Assembly (NCBI RefSeq): GCF_003955665.1
Contig: NZ_RXHU01000068.1
Location: 1 to 34,151, forward strand
DNA length: 34,151 nt
Source of the DNA: Paenibacillus whitsoniae
Lineage (GTDB): Bacteria > Bacillota > Bacilli > Paenibacillales > NBRC-103111
Reading direction: 5' to 3'
Numbering within the stretch: position 1 is the first letter of the stretch; every line of letters begins with the position of its first letter. Made by a program: the position numbers and the translations under genes. Positions 1 through 7,527 of the stretch are shown in pieces. The notes under the pieces were generated by a model, which made no database searches, was not told where the DNA came from, and was given only the letters and a program-made list of their open reading frames with translations.

Positions 1-314
1 CGAAAAGGCAGGAATTTTCCGCCCCCGAAGGCGTTTTTCGCAAAATGCCTGCGATTCAGCAGTTTTTCTGGTCAAATGCGCTCCCAATGAGGGAGCCTCG
101 GCCCAAATGCCTGCCATTTTGCAGGCATTTCATCAAATCAGCCGGGAAAAAAGGAAAATTCCTGCTTTTTTGCAGGCTTACTGCCCGACGTTCGACACCA
201 AGTCCTTCTTACCCCTGATTCCTATGCTCACCGGCGACAATCAGCGTCTGGATAGCGCGCTTTGTTCAACTGACCTTTCACTTTGCAGATCATGTTACTT
301 ATCGTTCCCGCCCG
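1..314. other. Non-coding, palindrome-rich stretch
   Basis: I see no convincing gene here; short open frames have no ribosome binding site and no protein-like composition. The segment is packed with inverted repeats. GCTCCC (80-85) pairs with GGGAGC (91-96). AAATGCCTGC (105-114) pairs with GCAGGCATTT (121-130). GCAGGAATTTTCC (8-20) is the exact reverse complement of 153-165. CCTGC (161-165) pairs with GCAGG (172-176). The AAATGCCTGC word also occurs at 43-52. It may be a degenerate repeat element or the folded 3' region of a gene to the left. Confidence 0.6.
105..130. repeat. Perfect inverted repeat, 10-bp arms, 6-bp loop
   Basis: AAATGCCTGC at 105-114 and GCAGGCATTT at 121-130 are exact reverse complements. 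No T-run follows, so it is not a simple intrinsic terminator. It lies inside a larger nested inverted structure (arms 8-20 and 153-165). Confidence 0.7.
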
Positions 315-1265
315 CTACCCCTGCCAATACTTCCCCTGCCACGTGTTTCGCTCCGCCATCACGCGATCGAAGCTATTAAGCACTTCCCATTTCTTGAGGC
401 TCCACATCGGGCCGATGAGCAGGTCCCGCGGCGCATCGCCGGTCAGGCGGTGCACGATCATCTCCGGCGGCAATAGCTCCAGCGTGTCGACAACCAGATT
501 CACGTATTCATCCTGCTCAAGGAAGCGCAGCAGGCCGGCTTCGTACTGCTTTACCATCGGCGTTTTGCGCATAAGGTGGAGGAGATGGATTTTGATGCCC
601 TGCACATCCATTTGAGCCACGGCCTTGCCGGTGTCCATCATCATCTCGTGCGTTTCGCCCGGCAGGCCGTAGATGATGTGAGCGCAGACGCGGATGCCAT
701 GTCTTCGCAGCTTGGCGACGGCATCCAGGTAGCACTGCGTATCGTGCGCCCGGTTAATAAGTGTGGACGTCGATTCATGGACCGTCTGCAGCCCCATTTC
801 GACCCAGAGGTACGTGCGTTGGTTCAACTCGGCCAAATACTCGACAACGTCATCCGGCAGGCAATCCGGCCGCGTAGCAATGGACAAACCGACAACGCCC
901 GGCTGCTGCAAAATCACTTCATAATACTCGCGAAGCTCTTCCACAGGGGCGTAAGTATTCGTGTAGGCCTGGAAATAGCCGATGTATTTGGCTTCAGGCC
1001 ATTTTTTGTGCTGGAGGTCGCGAATGTTGTTGAACTGTGTCACCAGATCGTCGCGGCGGCTTCCCGCGAAATCGCCCGAACCGCGCGCGCTGCAGAACGT
1101 GCAGCCGCCTTTTGCAATGCTGCCGTCCCGGTTCGGACAGGTAAATCCGGCGTCGAGCATGACTTTGAACACTTTTCCGCCAAAAGCTTCGCGCATTTCA
1201 TAATTCCATGTATGGAAACGTTTGTCGCCCCACAAGCGGGGGGACTCCTGAATAATCGTAGACAT
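315..1265 (-). CDS. TIGR01212/YtqA-family radical SAM protein
   Basis: A protein of about 316 aa, close to the roughly 320 aa usual for the YtqA (TIGR01212) radical SAM family. The iron-sulphur/SAM motif is Cys43 (in TCPNRDGS) with Cys55 and Cys58 (GGCTFC), the widely spaced C-x11-C-x2-C arrangement of Elp3-like radical SAM enzymes. Downstream are family signatures such as GYFQAYTNTYAP, SIATRPDC, VEMGLQT and CAHIIYGLPGE. The substrate of the family is not known to me; RNA modification has been suggested by its Elp3-like form. I chose the ATG at 1265 because GGAAGGAG lies just upstream; the frame stays open further 5' only as an antisense shadow of the next gene. It is divergent from the secreted protein gene at 1416. 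Confidence 0.9.
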   Translation of the reverse strand: MSTIIQESPRLWGDKRFHTWNYEMREAFGGKVFKVMLDAGFTCPNRDGSIAKGGCTFCSARGSGDFAGSRRDDLVTQFNNIRDLQHKKWPEAKYIGYFQAYTNTYAPVEELREYYEVILQQPGVVGLSIATRPDCLPDDVVEYLAELNQRTYLWVEMGLQTVHESTSTLINRAHDTQCYLDAVAKLRRHGIRVCAHIIYGLPGETHEMMMDTGKAVAQMDVQGIKIHLLHLMRKTPMVKQYEAGLLRFLEQDEYVNLVVDTLELLPPEMIVHRLTGDAPRDLLIGPMWSLKKWEVLNSFDRVMAERNTWQGKYWQG

Positions 1266-1415
1266 TACAGCAGACTCCTTCCTTCCCTCTATTGTAGCGA
1301 AAATTACACATGAAAGCGACCCCTGTCTTTCCAACAAGTCCCCCGTTAAAAGAGGGCGGAAGAGCGCAATATAAACGTGCATCACCATTACACTACTGGA
1401 GAGGGGCAATGGACG

Positions 1416-2060
1416 ATGAACAAATTTAAAGTACTGACGCTTTCCGCAGCTTTGACAACAGCTTTGACGATGGGAGCGACAGGTGCCTTTGCGACCACTA
1501 TGGATACGGGGAACGCAGGGACGACGGGGACCGTGGGAACGTATGGAACAACAACGGGGTCTGCGATATCTACACCGGGCTATACGACTGGTACTACGAC
1601 GAATGGCTACACGAACGGCGTTTACACGGGGAACAATTATGATGCAACGACAAGACTTGGCACGGGAATGACGGGAACAGGCACAACAACCAACCCTCTT
1701 ACGGGCACAAGTGCCGGAAATGGCACAAGCATGTACGGCACAGGCAACAACGGCACTTACAGTACGAACAGAACAACGACCGGCACTTATCCGAACAATA
1801 CGACAGGCGTCATGGAGCATATTAACAGCACGGGTCGCAATATGGCGGAGAACGTGAATAACGCCGGTCACAACATGGTGAATCGGATGACGACTAAAAG
1901 CACTGCTACGACAACACCAACAACCCTTTCCGGCAATTACCGCGCTTATTCGACAACAACAAATAACTCTGGCAATTGGGGTTGGTTGGGACTTGTTGGT
2001 CTGCTCGGTCTTGCGGGTCTGAGAAGCGGCAACCGCAAAAGAGACGAAAGCTACAAATAA
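1416..2060 (+). CDS. Secreted Thr/Gly/Asn-rich protein with WGxxGxxG C-terminal tail
   Basis: 214 aa. An N-terminal signal peptide (MNKFK, hydrophobic core, AFA about residues 23-25) is followed by some 150 residues dominated by Thr, Gly, Asn, Ser and Tyr with no evident catalytic motif. The C-terminus has a Trp-Gly start (about residue 188), glycines and leucines in a WGWLGLVGLLGLAGL pattern forming one transmembrane helix, then a basic end (RSGNRKRDE). This tripartite tail is that of the WGxxGxxG-CTERM proteins, a presumed surface-sorting signal seen in Firmicutes and others. I chose the ATG at 1416 because GGAGAGGGG is 10 bp upstream. The function is unknown; the low-complexity body suggests a surface or spore-coat role (inference). 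Confidence 0.85.
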   Translation: MNKFKVLTLSAALTTALTMGATGAFATTMDTGNAGTTGTVGTYGTTTGSAISTPGYTTGTTTNGYTNGVYTGNNYDATTRLGTGMTGTGTTTNPLTGTSAGNGTSMYGTGNNGTYSTNRTTTGTYPNNTTGVMEHINSTGRNMAENVNNAGHNMVNRMTTKSTATTTPTTLSGNYRAYSTTTNNSGNWGWLGLVGLLGLAGLRSGNRKRDESYK

Positions 2061-2082
2061 CGGGACGGCCGTCCCAAGGAAC

Positions 2083-2121
2083 GAGGCACCTTCTTCCATT
2101 TTGGAGGGTGTCTCTTTTTTT
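2083..2121 (+). terminator. Intrinsic terminator of the WGxxGxxG gene
   Basis: GAGGCACC (2083-2090) pairs with GGTGTCTC (2107-2114) with one G-U pair, the TCCA/TGGA interior extends the stem, and a T-run follows. A separate 14-bp palindrome, GGGACGGCCGTCCC, lies at 2062-2075 just after the stop codon. Confidence 0.85.
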
Positions 2122-2232
2122 CACCAGCATATCGGAAAGTATATCCTTGAAGCGGCTCTATGCCTTCAGTAAACGCTCCCGTCCATGAAAAGACGGTGGA
2201 ACCGTTTATCTTTGATTGGAAGCCGAATCACT

Positions 2233-2261
2233 TTGATTTTTTTCATAGAATCGTCTATGAT
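2233..2261 (+). promoter_or_regulatory. Probable sigma-A promoter of trmB
   Basis: TTGATT (2233-2238), a 17-bp spacer and TATGAT (2256-2261), ending 40 bp before the trmB start. The match is good but not perfect. Confidence 0.5.
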
Positions 2262-2301
2262 TTGTATTCGAATAGCATGTACGTGTAGGAGGCAATCATA
2301 G

Positions 2302-3039
2302 ATGCGTTTACGGGGAAGAAAAGGAATCCGGGAAGACATTGAGCGCCAGAAGGAGCTCGTCGTCCTGAATGCCAAGGACTATAAAGGCAAATGGGCGGAA
2401 TTGTTCGGCAACGACAACCCGATTCATGCCGAGCTCGGCATGGGCAAAGGCCGCTTCATTAGCGAAATGAGCCGGAAATATCCGCACATTAATTTCATCG
2501 GCGTCGATATGTACGACGAATTGATTCGCAAAGCGAGCGAGAAGGCGAGAGCCGCGCACGGTTTGGAAGAAGGCGAGGACGGCGATAACCTGATCGAGAT
2601 TTCAAATCTGCGGTTGATGCTGTTCAATATCGAGAAGATTGAAGAAGCGTTTGCGCCGGGCGAATTGGAACGGGTGTATCTGAACTTCAGTGATCCATGG
2701 CCGAAAAAGAAACATGCGCGCCGCCGTCTGACCCATCCGGGATTTGTCGAGAAATATCAACAAATTTTGAACGAAAAAGGCGAAATTCATTTCAAAACCG
2801 ATTCCGTGTCGCTTTTTGAATTCTCACTCAATTCGTTTGCCGACATGGGGCTGAGAATGCGGAACATTTCGCTCAATTTGCACAGCGACGGTTTTCATCC
2901 GGACCATGTGATGACGGAATATGAAACGAAGTTTGCCGGCCAGGGCATGCCGATTCACCGCGTAGAAGTGATGATCGGCGAAGAAGCGCTCGCCGCACAT
3001 GTGGCGAATTTGGCGAAGCCTGAACCAGAAGAAGAATAA
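2302..3039 (+). CDS. trmB: tRNA (guanine-N7-)-methyltransferase TrmB
   Basis: 245 aa, SAM-dependent methyltransferase that forms m7G46 in the variable loop of tRNAs. The SAM-binding glycine motif is ELGMGKGRF (about residues 44-52), followed by IGVDMYDELIRKA. The diagnostic TrmB block NFSDPWPKKKHARRRLTHP is intact, as is the C-terminal TEYETKF segment. Length is slightly above the Bacillus enzyme because of an acidic, probably disordered C-terminal end. TAGGAGG lies 9 bp before the ATG. It is a single-gene unit between a promoter at 2233 and a terminator at 3044. Confidence 0.96.
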   Translation: MRLRGRKGIREDIERQKELVVLNAKDYKGKWAELFGNDNPIHAELGMGKGRFISEMSRKYPHINFIGVDMYDELIRKASEKARAAHGLEEGEDGDNLIEISNLRLMLFNIEKIEEAFAPGELERVYLNFSDPWPKKKHARRRLTHPGFVEKYQQILNEKGEIHFKTDSVSLFEFSLNSFADMGLRMRNISLNLHSDGFHPDHVMTEYETKFAGQGMPIHRVEVMIGEEALAAHVANLAKPEPEEE

Positions 3040-3043
3040 ATAT

Positions 3044-3095
3044 AATAAGGCTGTCCATCAGATGCCGCGGCGTCTAGTGGATAGCCTTATTTTTT
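3044..3095 (+). terminator. Long stem terminator after trmB
   Basis: AATAAGGCT (3044-3052) pairs with AGCCTTATT at the far end, and the stem continues inward through about 20 mostly paired positions to a GCGG loop region near 3067. A T-run ends at 3095. It overlaps the stop codon of the convergent PAP2 gene and may serve both directions. Confidence 0.88.
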
Positions 3096-3621
3096 ATGCC
3101 CAGAAAGCGAGAGTAGAGAGCGAAACGGTAGTTCCGATCACGCAGCCGACGATGACGTCCGATGGGTAGTGAAGCCCGAGATACATGCGGGACATGCCGA
3201 CGATGAGCGCAAGCGGAATCAGCACAAGCCCGGCTGCGGGGTAGGCGTAAATCAACGGATAGATGACAGAAAAAATAGCGGTCGTATGCCCCGAAGGAAA
3301 GGAATGATCGGTCAGCGGGTTTTTGTAGGTTTTGGTTTGGGGCAGAACGAGATACGGGCGCAGCCTAGGGTACTTCTTTTTCATAATGGCTACAGGAATA
3401 TGGCTAAGCGTTAAAGCCACGAGAGCCTGCATGCCTGCAACCCGCAATGCGCCATGACCGAACACGGCCATGCAGAGCGAGATGAGAATAGAGGCTGTGG
3501 CGCCGCCCAAATGCGTAACTTTAGTGAAAACTTGATCGAGGAAGAAGTGCTGAATCCGCTGATTGACAAAATGAAAGACACGTGTTTCATGTTGCTGCAG
3601 CCAAATCACGACACGGCTCAT
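3094..3621 (-). CDS. PAP2-family membrane phosphatase
   Basis: 175 aa, membrane-embedded type 2 phosphatidic acid phosphatase, likely acting on undecaprenyl pyrophosphate or a related lipid phosphate at the outer membrane face. The three family motifs are present: K81-x6-R88-P89, PSGH at 109-112, and S144-R145-x5-H151 followed by YPSD. Five to six hydrophobic segments are visible. I chose the ATG at 3621 because AAGGAGG is 8 bp upstream; a GTG 18 bp further 5' overlaps that site. Which lipid it uses (BcrC-like, PgpB-like or other) cannot be told from sequence alone. Confidence 0.92.
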   Translation of the reverse strand: MSRVVIWLQQHETRVFHFVNQRIQHFFLDQVFTKVTHLGGATASILISLCMAVFGHGALRVAGMQALVALTLSHIPVAIMKKKYPRLRPYLVLPQTKTYKNPLTDHSFPSGHTTAIFSVIYPLIYAYPAAGLVLIPLALIVGMSRMYLGLHYPSDVIVGCVIGTTVSLSTLAFWA

Positions 3622-3779
3622 AAGGATGGCCTCCTTCACGACAAATTACCTTGCCTCTTAAGCATAGCGAGGATTTATTAGAGGAAGATTAACGCAGCAT
3701 TAATTTTGGCCGGCACGGAAATTTACGTCCTTCTAATCTGTCGATAACAATCCCGATCTACACTGGAAGGAACCATGGG

Positions 3780-4976
3780 ATGAAGGGATTGATGAGGATG
3801 AGAGTCGCCTTGTTTACCGACACGTTCCTGCCGGATGTCAACGGTGTCGCCAAAACGCTCGGAAGATGGACGCAGTTTTTGGAAGCCAAAGGGGTTCAGA
3901 TCAAAGTGTTCGCTCCGGCGAGTCTCCATGCGAAGGATCACGATCCGTTTCGTGTGGAACGATTTTACAGTATTCCTTTGCTATTATATCCCGAATGCAG
4001 GCTGGCTATCCCGAATCCGCTGCAGCTTCGCAAAACCCTCCATGCCTTTCAGCCTACGCTCGTCCACTGTGCAACCCCTTTCAATTTGGGACTTTTCGGC
4101 CTGCATCACGCCCGTAAATATAAAACTCCGCTTGTCGCCTCCTACCATACACACTTTGATCAATATTTGAGCCACTATAAAATCCCTTGGGTAGAGCCTA
4201 CGTTATGGAAGTACATGCAGTGGTTCCATCACAGCTGCGAGAAAGTGTATGTGCCTTCCCAGTCGACCTTGCACCATTTGGAGAGCAAGGGCATGCGCAA
4301 CCTCGAAATATGGAGCCGCGGTGTCGACACCGCGCAGTTTCACCCGAATGTCGAACGAAAGTCAGTGCTTGCGGCATATGGTATTTCCTCCCAAAGTTTC
4401 GTTATTCTATATGTCGGACGTTTGGCCCCCGAAAAAAGTGTGGAAGTTGCGATCGAAAGCTTCCGCTCACTCCCTGCGGACATTCGGAAGAACAGCCGCC
4501 TGATTATCGCCGGCGACGGACCTTCCGCGGCACTTCTGCGCGAATTCTGTGAAGATGAAGGGGATGTCACGTTCACCGGTTTCGTGCAAGGCAGACAGCT
4601 GGCCGATTTGTATGCGGCGGCGGATGTGCTCTTGTTCCCGTCCGCGACGGAAACGTTCGGGAACGTCGTGCTGGAGGCGATGGCGTCGGGAACGCCCGTC
4701 ATCGGCGCTGCAGCCGGCGGCGTGCAGGACACGATTGCGCACGGGCAGACAGGGCTATTGTGCCCGCCAGGGGATGTTGCGGCGTTCACGGAAGCGCTGC
4801 AGCGACTGTACTTATCGGAAGCCGACAGACACCGGCTGGCCGCGGCAGGGCTGGCTTACGCGCAGCGCCAGTCGTGGGATCATATTTTCAGCAAATTGCT
4901 CGCCAGCTGCGAAGAAGTTGTTCAGCGCAGCGCCGAGTTTGAACCGTCGATTGTCTCTCACCGGATGATTCGCTGA
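3780..4976 (+). CDS. GT4-family glycosyltransferase (MgtA/PimB-like)
   Basis: 398 aa, two-Rossmann-fold (GT-B) retaining glycosyltransferase. The N-terminal acceptor domain has TDTFLPDVNGVA with the glycine-rich loop and ASYHTHFDQYLSHY. The C-terminal nucleotide-sugar domain has ILYVGRLAPEKS, IAGDGPS and the E-x7-E motif E291..E299 (ETFGNVVLE) followed by GTPVIGA. The sequence most resembles the alpha-mannosyltransferase MgtA and related glycolipid transferases, so it probably glycosylates a membrane lipid such as diacylglycerol (inference). GGAAGG is about 9 bp before the chosen ATG; internal ATGs at 3792 and 3798 are possible. It is monocistronic, upstream of the GT2 gene. Confidence 0.88.
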   Translation: MKGLMRMRVALFTDTFLPDVNGVAKTLGRWTQFLEAKGVQIKVFAPASLHAKDHDPFRVERFYSIPLLLYPECRLAIPNPLQLRKTLHAFQPTLVHCATPFNLGLFGLHHARKYKTPLVASYHTHFDQYLSHYKIPWVEPTLWKYMQWFHHSCEKVYVPSQSTLHHLESKGMRNLEIWSRGVDTAQFHPNVERKSVLAAYGISSQSFVILYVGRLAPEKSVEVAIESFRSLPADIRKNSRLIIAGDGPSAALLREFCEDEGDVTFTGFVQGRQLADLYAAADVLLFPSATETFGNVVLEAMASGTPVIGAAAGGVQDTIAHGQTGLLCPPGDVAAFTEALQRLYLSEADRHRLAAAGLAYAQRQSWDHIFSKLLASCEEVVQRSAEFEPSIVSHRMIR

Positions 4977-5053
4977 ACTCATTGGCGCGTTAGTTCGTCT
5001 AAATGGTGAACATTTGGTACACAATAAATGAAAAACGATGAAAACAGGACATT

Positions 5054-5072
5054 TCTTGATCTCAGATCAAGA
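5054..5072. repeat. Near-perfect operator-like dyad
   Basis: TCTTGATCT (5054-5062), one central C, and AGATCAAGA (5064-5072) form a 19-bp dyad in the 298-bp gap between the two glycosyltransferase genes. It lies about 70 bp upstream of the candidate promoter at 5144. A one-base loop cannot form an RNA hairpin well, so a protein-binding DNA site is more likely. Confidence 0.5.
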
Positions 5073-5143
5073 TCGCGTATTCCCTTATGAGTCAACTTCT
5101 CTAATTTGATCTATAGTTGCGCAAATTTCGTTATTTGCAGACT

Positions 5144-5172
5144 TTGACAAACGAAGGGAAGTAAGGGAAAAT
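5144..5172 (+). promoter_or_regulatory. Candidate promoter of the GT2 gene
   Basis: TTGACA (5144-5149) is a perfect -35. At 17 bp the -10 candidate is GAAAAT, a weak match. It is the best candidate in the gap 4977-5274. Confidence 0.4.
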
Positions 5173-5274
5173 CATTAACGATTGTGCATATACGTGTGGT
5201 CTTGTAGATAATCGGCACAGAAGCAATACAAACAGAGAAGCTTCACGTGCAATAAAAAAGGGGGACTTGGCTTC

Positions 5275-6507
5275 ATGCTCGACAAGATATTGCTTGCCGT
5301 TCAAATTTTTCTTGCCTTGGTCGGTGCGTATCAATTGTTACTAACGTTTTTCGGCTGGTATCGTCCCAAAACGAAGAAGCTGCATGCACCGCAAAAATCG
5401 TTTGCCGTGCTGATCGCAGCCCACAACGAGGAGCAAGTTGTCGGGGCGCTGATTGAAAACCTGAAAGAACTGGATTACCCGAAAGAACTGTACGATGTTT
5501 TCGTGATTTGCGATAACTGTACGGACGGAACGGCGGATATTGCCCGCAATCTCGGCGTCTATGCCATGGAGCGTCATAACCCGAACCTGAGAGGGAAAGG
5601 CTACGCGATCGAATGGATGCTCAAAGAGCTGTGGAAGCGTGAGCGCCAGTATGACGGCATCGTGATGTTTGACGCAGATAACCTGGTCAGCCCAGATTAT
5701 TTGACACATATGAACAACGACTTGTGCAACGGCTCCCGCGTGATTCAAGCGTATCTGGATACGAAAAATCCGAACGATTCCTGGATCACAGGCTCTTTTG
5801 CAATTTCGTTCTTCTATGCGAACCGTTTCGTGCAGACGCCGCGCTCCAATCTCGGACTCGCCAATTATCTTGGCGGCACTGGCATGTGCTTCGATTCCGC
5901 ACTGCTCAAGCAAGTTGGTTGGAATGCGACGAGCCTCGTGGAAGACCTGGAGTTTTCCATGATGTGTGTGCAAATGGGGATTAAGCCGACGTACAACTAC
6001 GATACGCGCGTGTATGACGAGAAGCCTCTTACGTTCAAAGCGTCCGCCAAGCAGCGCCTGCGCTGGATGCAGGGACACTTTGAAGTGGCCAAGCGTTTTT
6101 TCTTCCCGCTCTTGTGGCAGGGAATTAAGCAAGCGAGCTGGGTCAAGATCGACGCGGCCATTTACTCCGCGAATGTATATAACTACTTTTTCGGTGCGAT
6201 TCTCTCCGTCCTGCTGTGGATTCGCTCGATGACGGGACCTGCAGATCATTCGGCGCTGGTACATATCAATCCGGTCGTGATCAACTCGCTCAGCGTGGCG
6301 ATTTACGTCTTGCTGCCGCTGTCCATGCTCATTGAACAGGCGCACAAGAAGACGTACAAATATTTGCTGCTGTATCCGATTTTCATGCTGTCGTGGTGGC
6401 CGATTACGTTCTACGCCTTCTTCACGCAGAACAACAAGCAATGGAGCCACACCGAGCATACCCGTGTCATTCGTTTGGATGAAATGAAAAGCAAACAAGT
6501 GAGTTGA
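5275..6507 (+). CDS. Membrane GT2-family glycosyltransferase
   Basis: 410 aa, inverting processive-type family 2 glycosyltransferase. One N-terminal membrane helix (about 5-27) precedes the GT-A domain: VLIAAHNEE, the UDP-sugar-binding D133-A-D135, the ED pair at 223-224 (VEDLEFS), and Q260-x2-R263-W264 (QRLRWMQGH), the signature shared with cellulose, hyaluronan and poly-GlcNAc synthases. Three or so membrane helices follow (about 300-320, 335-355, 360-385). This suggests a membrane-anchored polysaccharide or glycolipid synthase with the active site in the cytoplasm; the product cannot be assigned. AGGGGG lies about 9 bp upstream of the ATG. The infC operon promoter overlaps its stop codon. 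Confidence 0.88.
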   Translation: MLDKILLAVQIFLALVGAYQLLLTFFGWYRPKTKKLHAPQKSFAVLIAAHNEEQVVGALIENLKELDYPKELYDVFVICDNCTDGTADIARNLGVYAMERHNPNLRGKGYAIEWMLKELWKRERQYDGIVMFDADNLVSPDYLTHMNNDLCNGSRVIQAYLDTKNPNDSWITGSFAISFFYANRFVQTPRSNLGLANYLGGTGMCFDSALLKQVGWNATSLVEDLEFSMMCVQMGIKPTYNYDTRVYDEKPLTFKASAKQRLRWMQGHFEVAKRFFFPLLWQGIKQASWVKIDAAIYSANVYNYFFGAILSVLLWIRSMTGPADHSALVHINPVVINSLSVAIYVLLPLSMLIEQAHKKTYKYLLLYPIFMLSWWPITFYAFFTQNNKQWSHTEHTRVIRLDEMKSKQVS

Positions 6508-6532
6508 CATTCCTTGCGTGAAATGATATTAT
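6504..6532 (+). promoter_or_regulatory. Sigma-A promoter of infC-rpmI-rplT
   Basis: TTGACA (6504-6509), 17-bp spacer, TATTAT (6527-6532). The -35 box overlaps the stop codon of the upstream glycosyltransferase. Transcription would start near 6540. Confidence 0.85.
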
Positions 6533-6539
6533 ACTTCAA

Positions 6540-6680
6540 GTAAAAGCAGAGGCGCCCGCTTCTCACCTGACTAACTCTGTGTTAGCTGGTCTGAATGAAT
6601 CATCATGAACATGCAATAGGTTTGGAACTGAACCTGTTATTGATGAAGATGTGGGCCGTATTGCGCCCGCATCTTTTTTT
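6540..6680 (+). promoter_or_regulatory. L20-type attenuation leader with intrinsic terminator
   Basis: The untranslated leader of the IF3-L35-L20 operon. It ends in a terminator: AGATGTGGGC (6647-6656) pairs with GCCCGCATCT (6665-6674), followed by seven T's to 6680. The 8-mer GCGCCCGC occurs in the terminator 3' arm (6663-6670) and again, identically, at 6552-6559, so the upstream copy could pair with GTGGGC and prevent the terminator. In Bacillus subtilis this operon is known to be repressed by ribosomal protein L20 through such a leader; here this is inferred from position and structure. Confidence 0.8.
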
Positions 6681-6723
6681 ATTAGAGAAGAGAGCGTTAC
6701 ATACTTTATGGAGGTGGAACACA

Positions 6724-7239
6724 ATTAGCAAAGATCATATGATTAACGAAGAGATTCGCGTGAAAGAAGTACGCCTGATCGGGGCGGACGGAGAACAGCT
6801 CGGCATCACGCCGATCCGCGAAGCGATGCAAATTGCACAGGACGCAAATCTTGACTTGGTTAACGTAGCACCGACAGCAAAACCGCCGGTTTGCCGGATT
6901 ATGGATTACGGCAAGTTTCGCTACGAAACACAGAAGAAAGAGAAAGAAGCTCGCAAGAACCAGAAGATCGTGGATATCAAAGAGATTCGCCTGAGTGCGA
7001 CGATCGATGAACATGACTTCCAGACGAAGCTTCGCAATGCAATCAAATTTCTTGGCGATGGCGACAAAGTGAAAGCCAGCGTCCGGTTCCGTGGTCGTGA
7101 AATAGCACACTCGGAAATCGGCCGCAGAGTACTTGAGCGTCTAGCTAGTGAAACAGCAGAAATCTCCTCGCTGGAGCGCGCTCCGAAGCTTGAGGGAAGA
7201 AGCATGATCATGATCTTAACGCCGAAGGCAACTTCGTAG
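6724..7239 (+). CDS. infC: Translation initiation factor IF-3 (AUU start)
   Basis: 171 aa. IF-3 binds the 30S subunit, prevents 50S joining and checks the start codon and initiator tRNA. The N-domain (INEEIRVKEVRLIGADGEQLG...) and C-domain (VDIKEIRLSATIDEHD..., FLGDGDKVKASVRFRGREI) are complete. I start it at ATT 6724 because GGAGGTG (6710-6716) is ideally 7 bp upstream and the protein then begins ISKDHMINEEIR, matching the Bacillus IF-3 N-terminus. The first in-frame ATG, at 6739, has no suitable spacing. A rare AUU start is the classical autoregulatory device of infC. First gene of the operon, 30 bp before rpmI. Confidence 0.95.
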   Translation: MSKDHMINEEIRVKEVRLIGADGEQLGITPIREAMQIAQDANLDLVNVAPTAKPPVCRIMDYGKFRYETQKKEKEARKNQKIVDIKEIRLSATIDEHDFQTKLRNAIKFLGDGDKVKASVRFRGREIAHSEIGRRVLERLASETAEISSLERAPKLEGRSMIMILTPKATS

Positions 7240-7269
7240 GCGGTATACTAAATTAGGAGGAACAACACC

Positions 7270-7473
7270 ATGCCGAAAATGAAAACACACAGCAGCCTGA
7301 AAGGCCGTTTCAAAATTACTGGATCTGGCAAAGTCGTGAGATACAAACAAGGCAAGAACCACTTGCTTTCCGGTAAATCATCCAAGCAAAAACGCGTACT
7401 GTCCACAAACCCAGTAATGGCTCCTGGCGATGTACGTCGTTTGCAACAACAATTGACATTGATCAAAGGTTAA
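7270..7473 (+). CDS. rpmI: Ribosomal protein L35 (bL35)
   Basis: 67 aa, small basic large-subunit protein. It starts MPKMKTHSSLKGRFK, with the typical KTHS and GKNHLL blocks, and has the usual family length. AGGAGG lies 9 bp upstream. Middle gene of infC-rpmI-rplT, the conserved order in Bacillales. Confidence 0.97.
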   Translation: MPKMKTHSSLKGRFKITGSGKVVRYKQGKNHLLSGKSSKQKRVLSTNPVMAPGDVRRLQQQLTLIKG

Positions 7474-7527
7474 TTGTTAAGAGATCACTAATCGAACATC
7501 ATATATAATTCCAGGAGGTAGTTCACA

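Noticed and set aside
1..180. CRISPR array
   Set aside because: Repeated words are short, inverted and irregularly spaced, and no cas genes are present.
1266..2099. 5' extension of the radical SAM gene on the minus strand
   Set aside because: The frame stays open to 2099 but is antisense to the secreted protein gene, is Cys/Arg/Ser-rich without family similarity, and the ribosome binding site marks ATG 1265 as the start.
5341..6510. Long minus-strand frame opposite the GT2 gene
   Set aside because: Arg/His-rich translation without motifs, entirely antisense to a well-defined glycosyltransferase.
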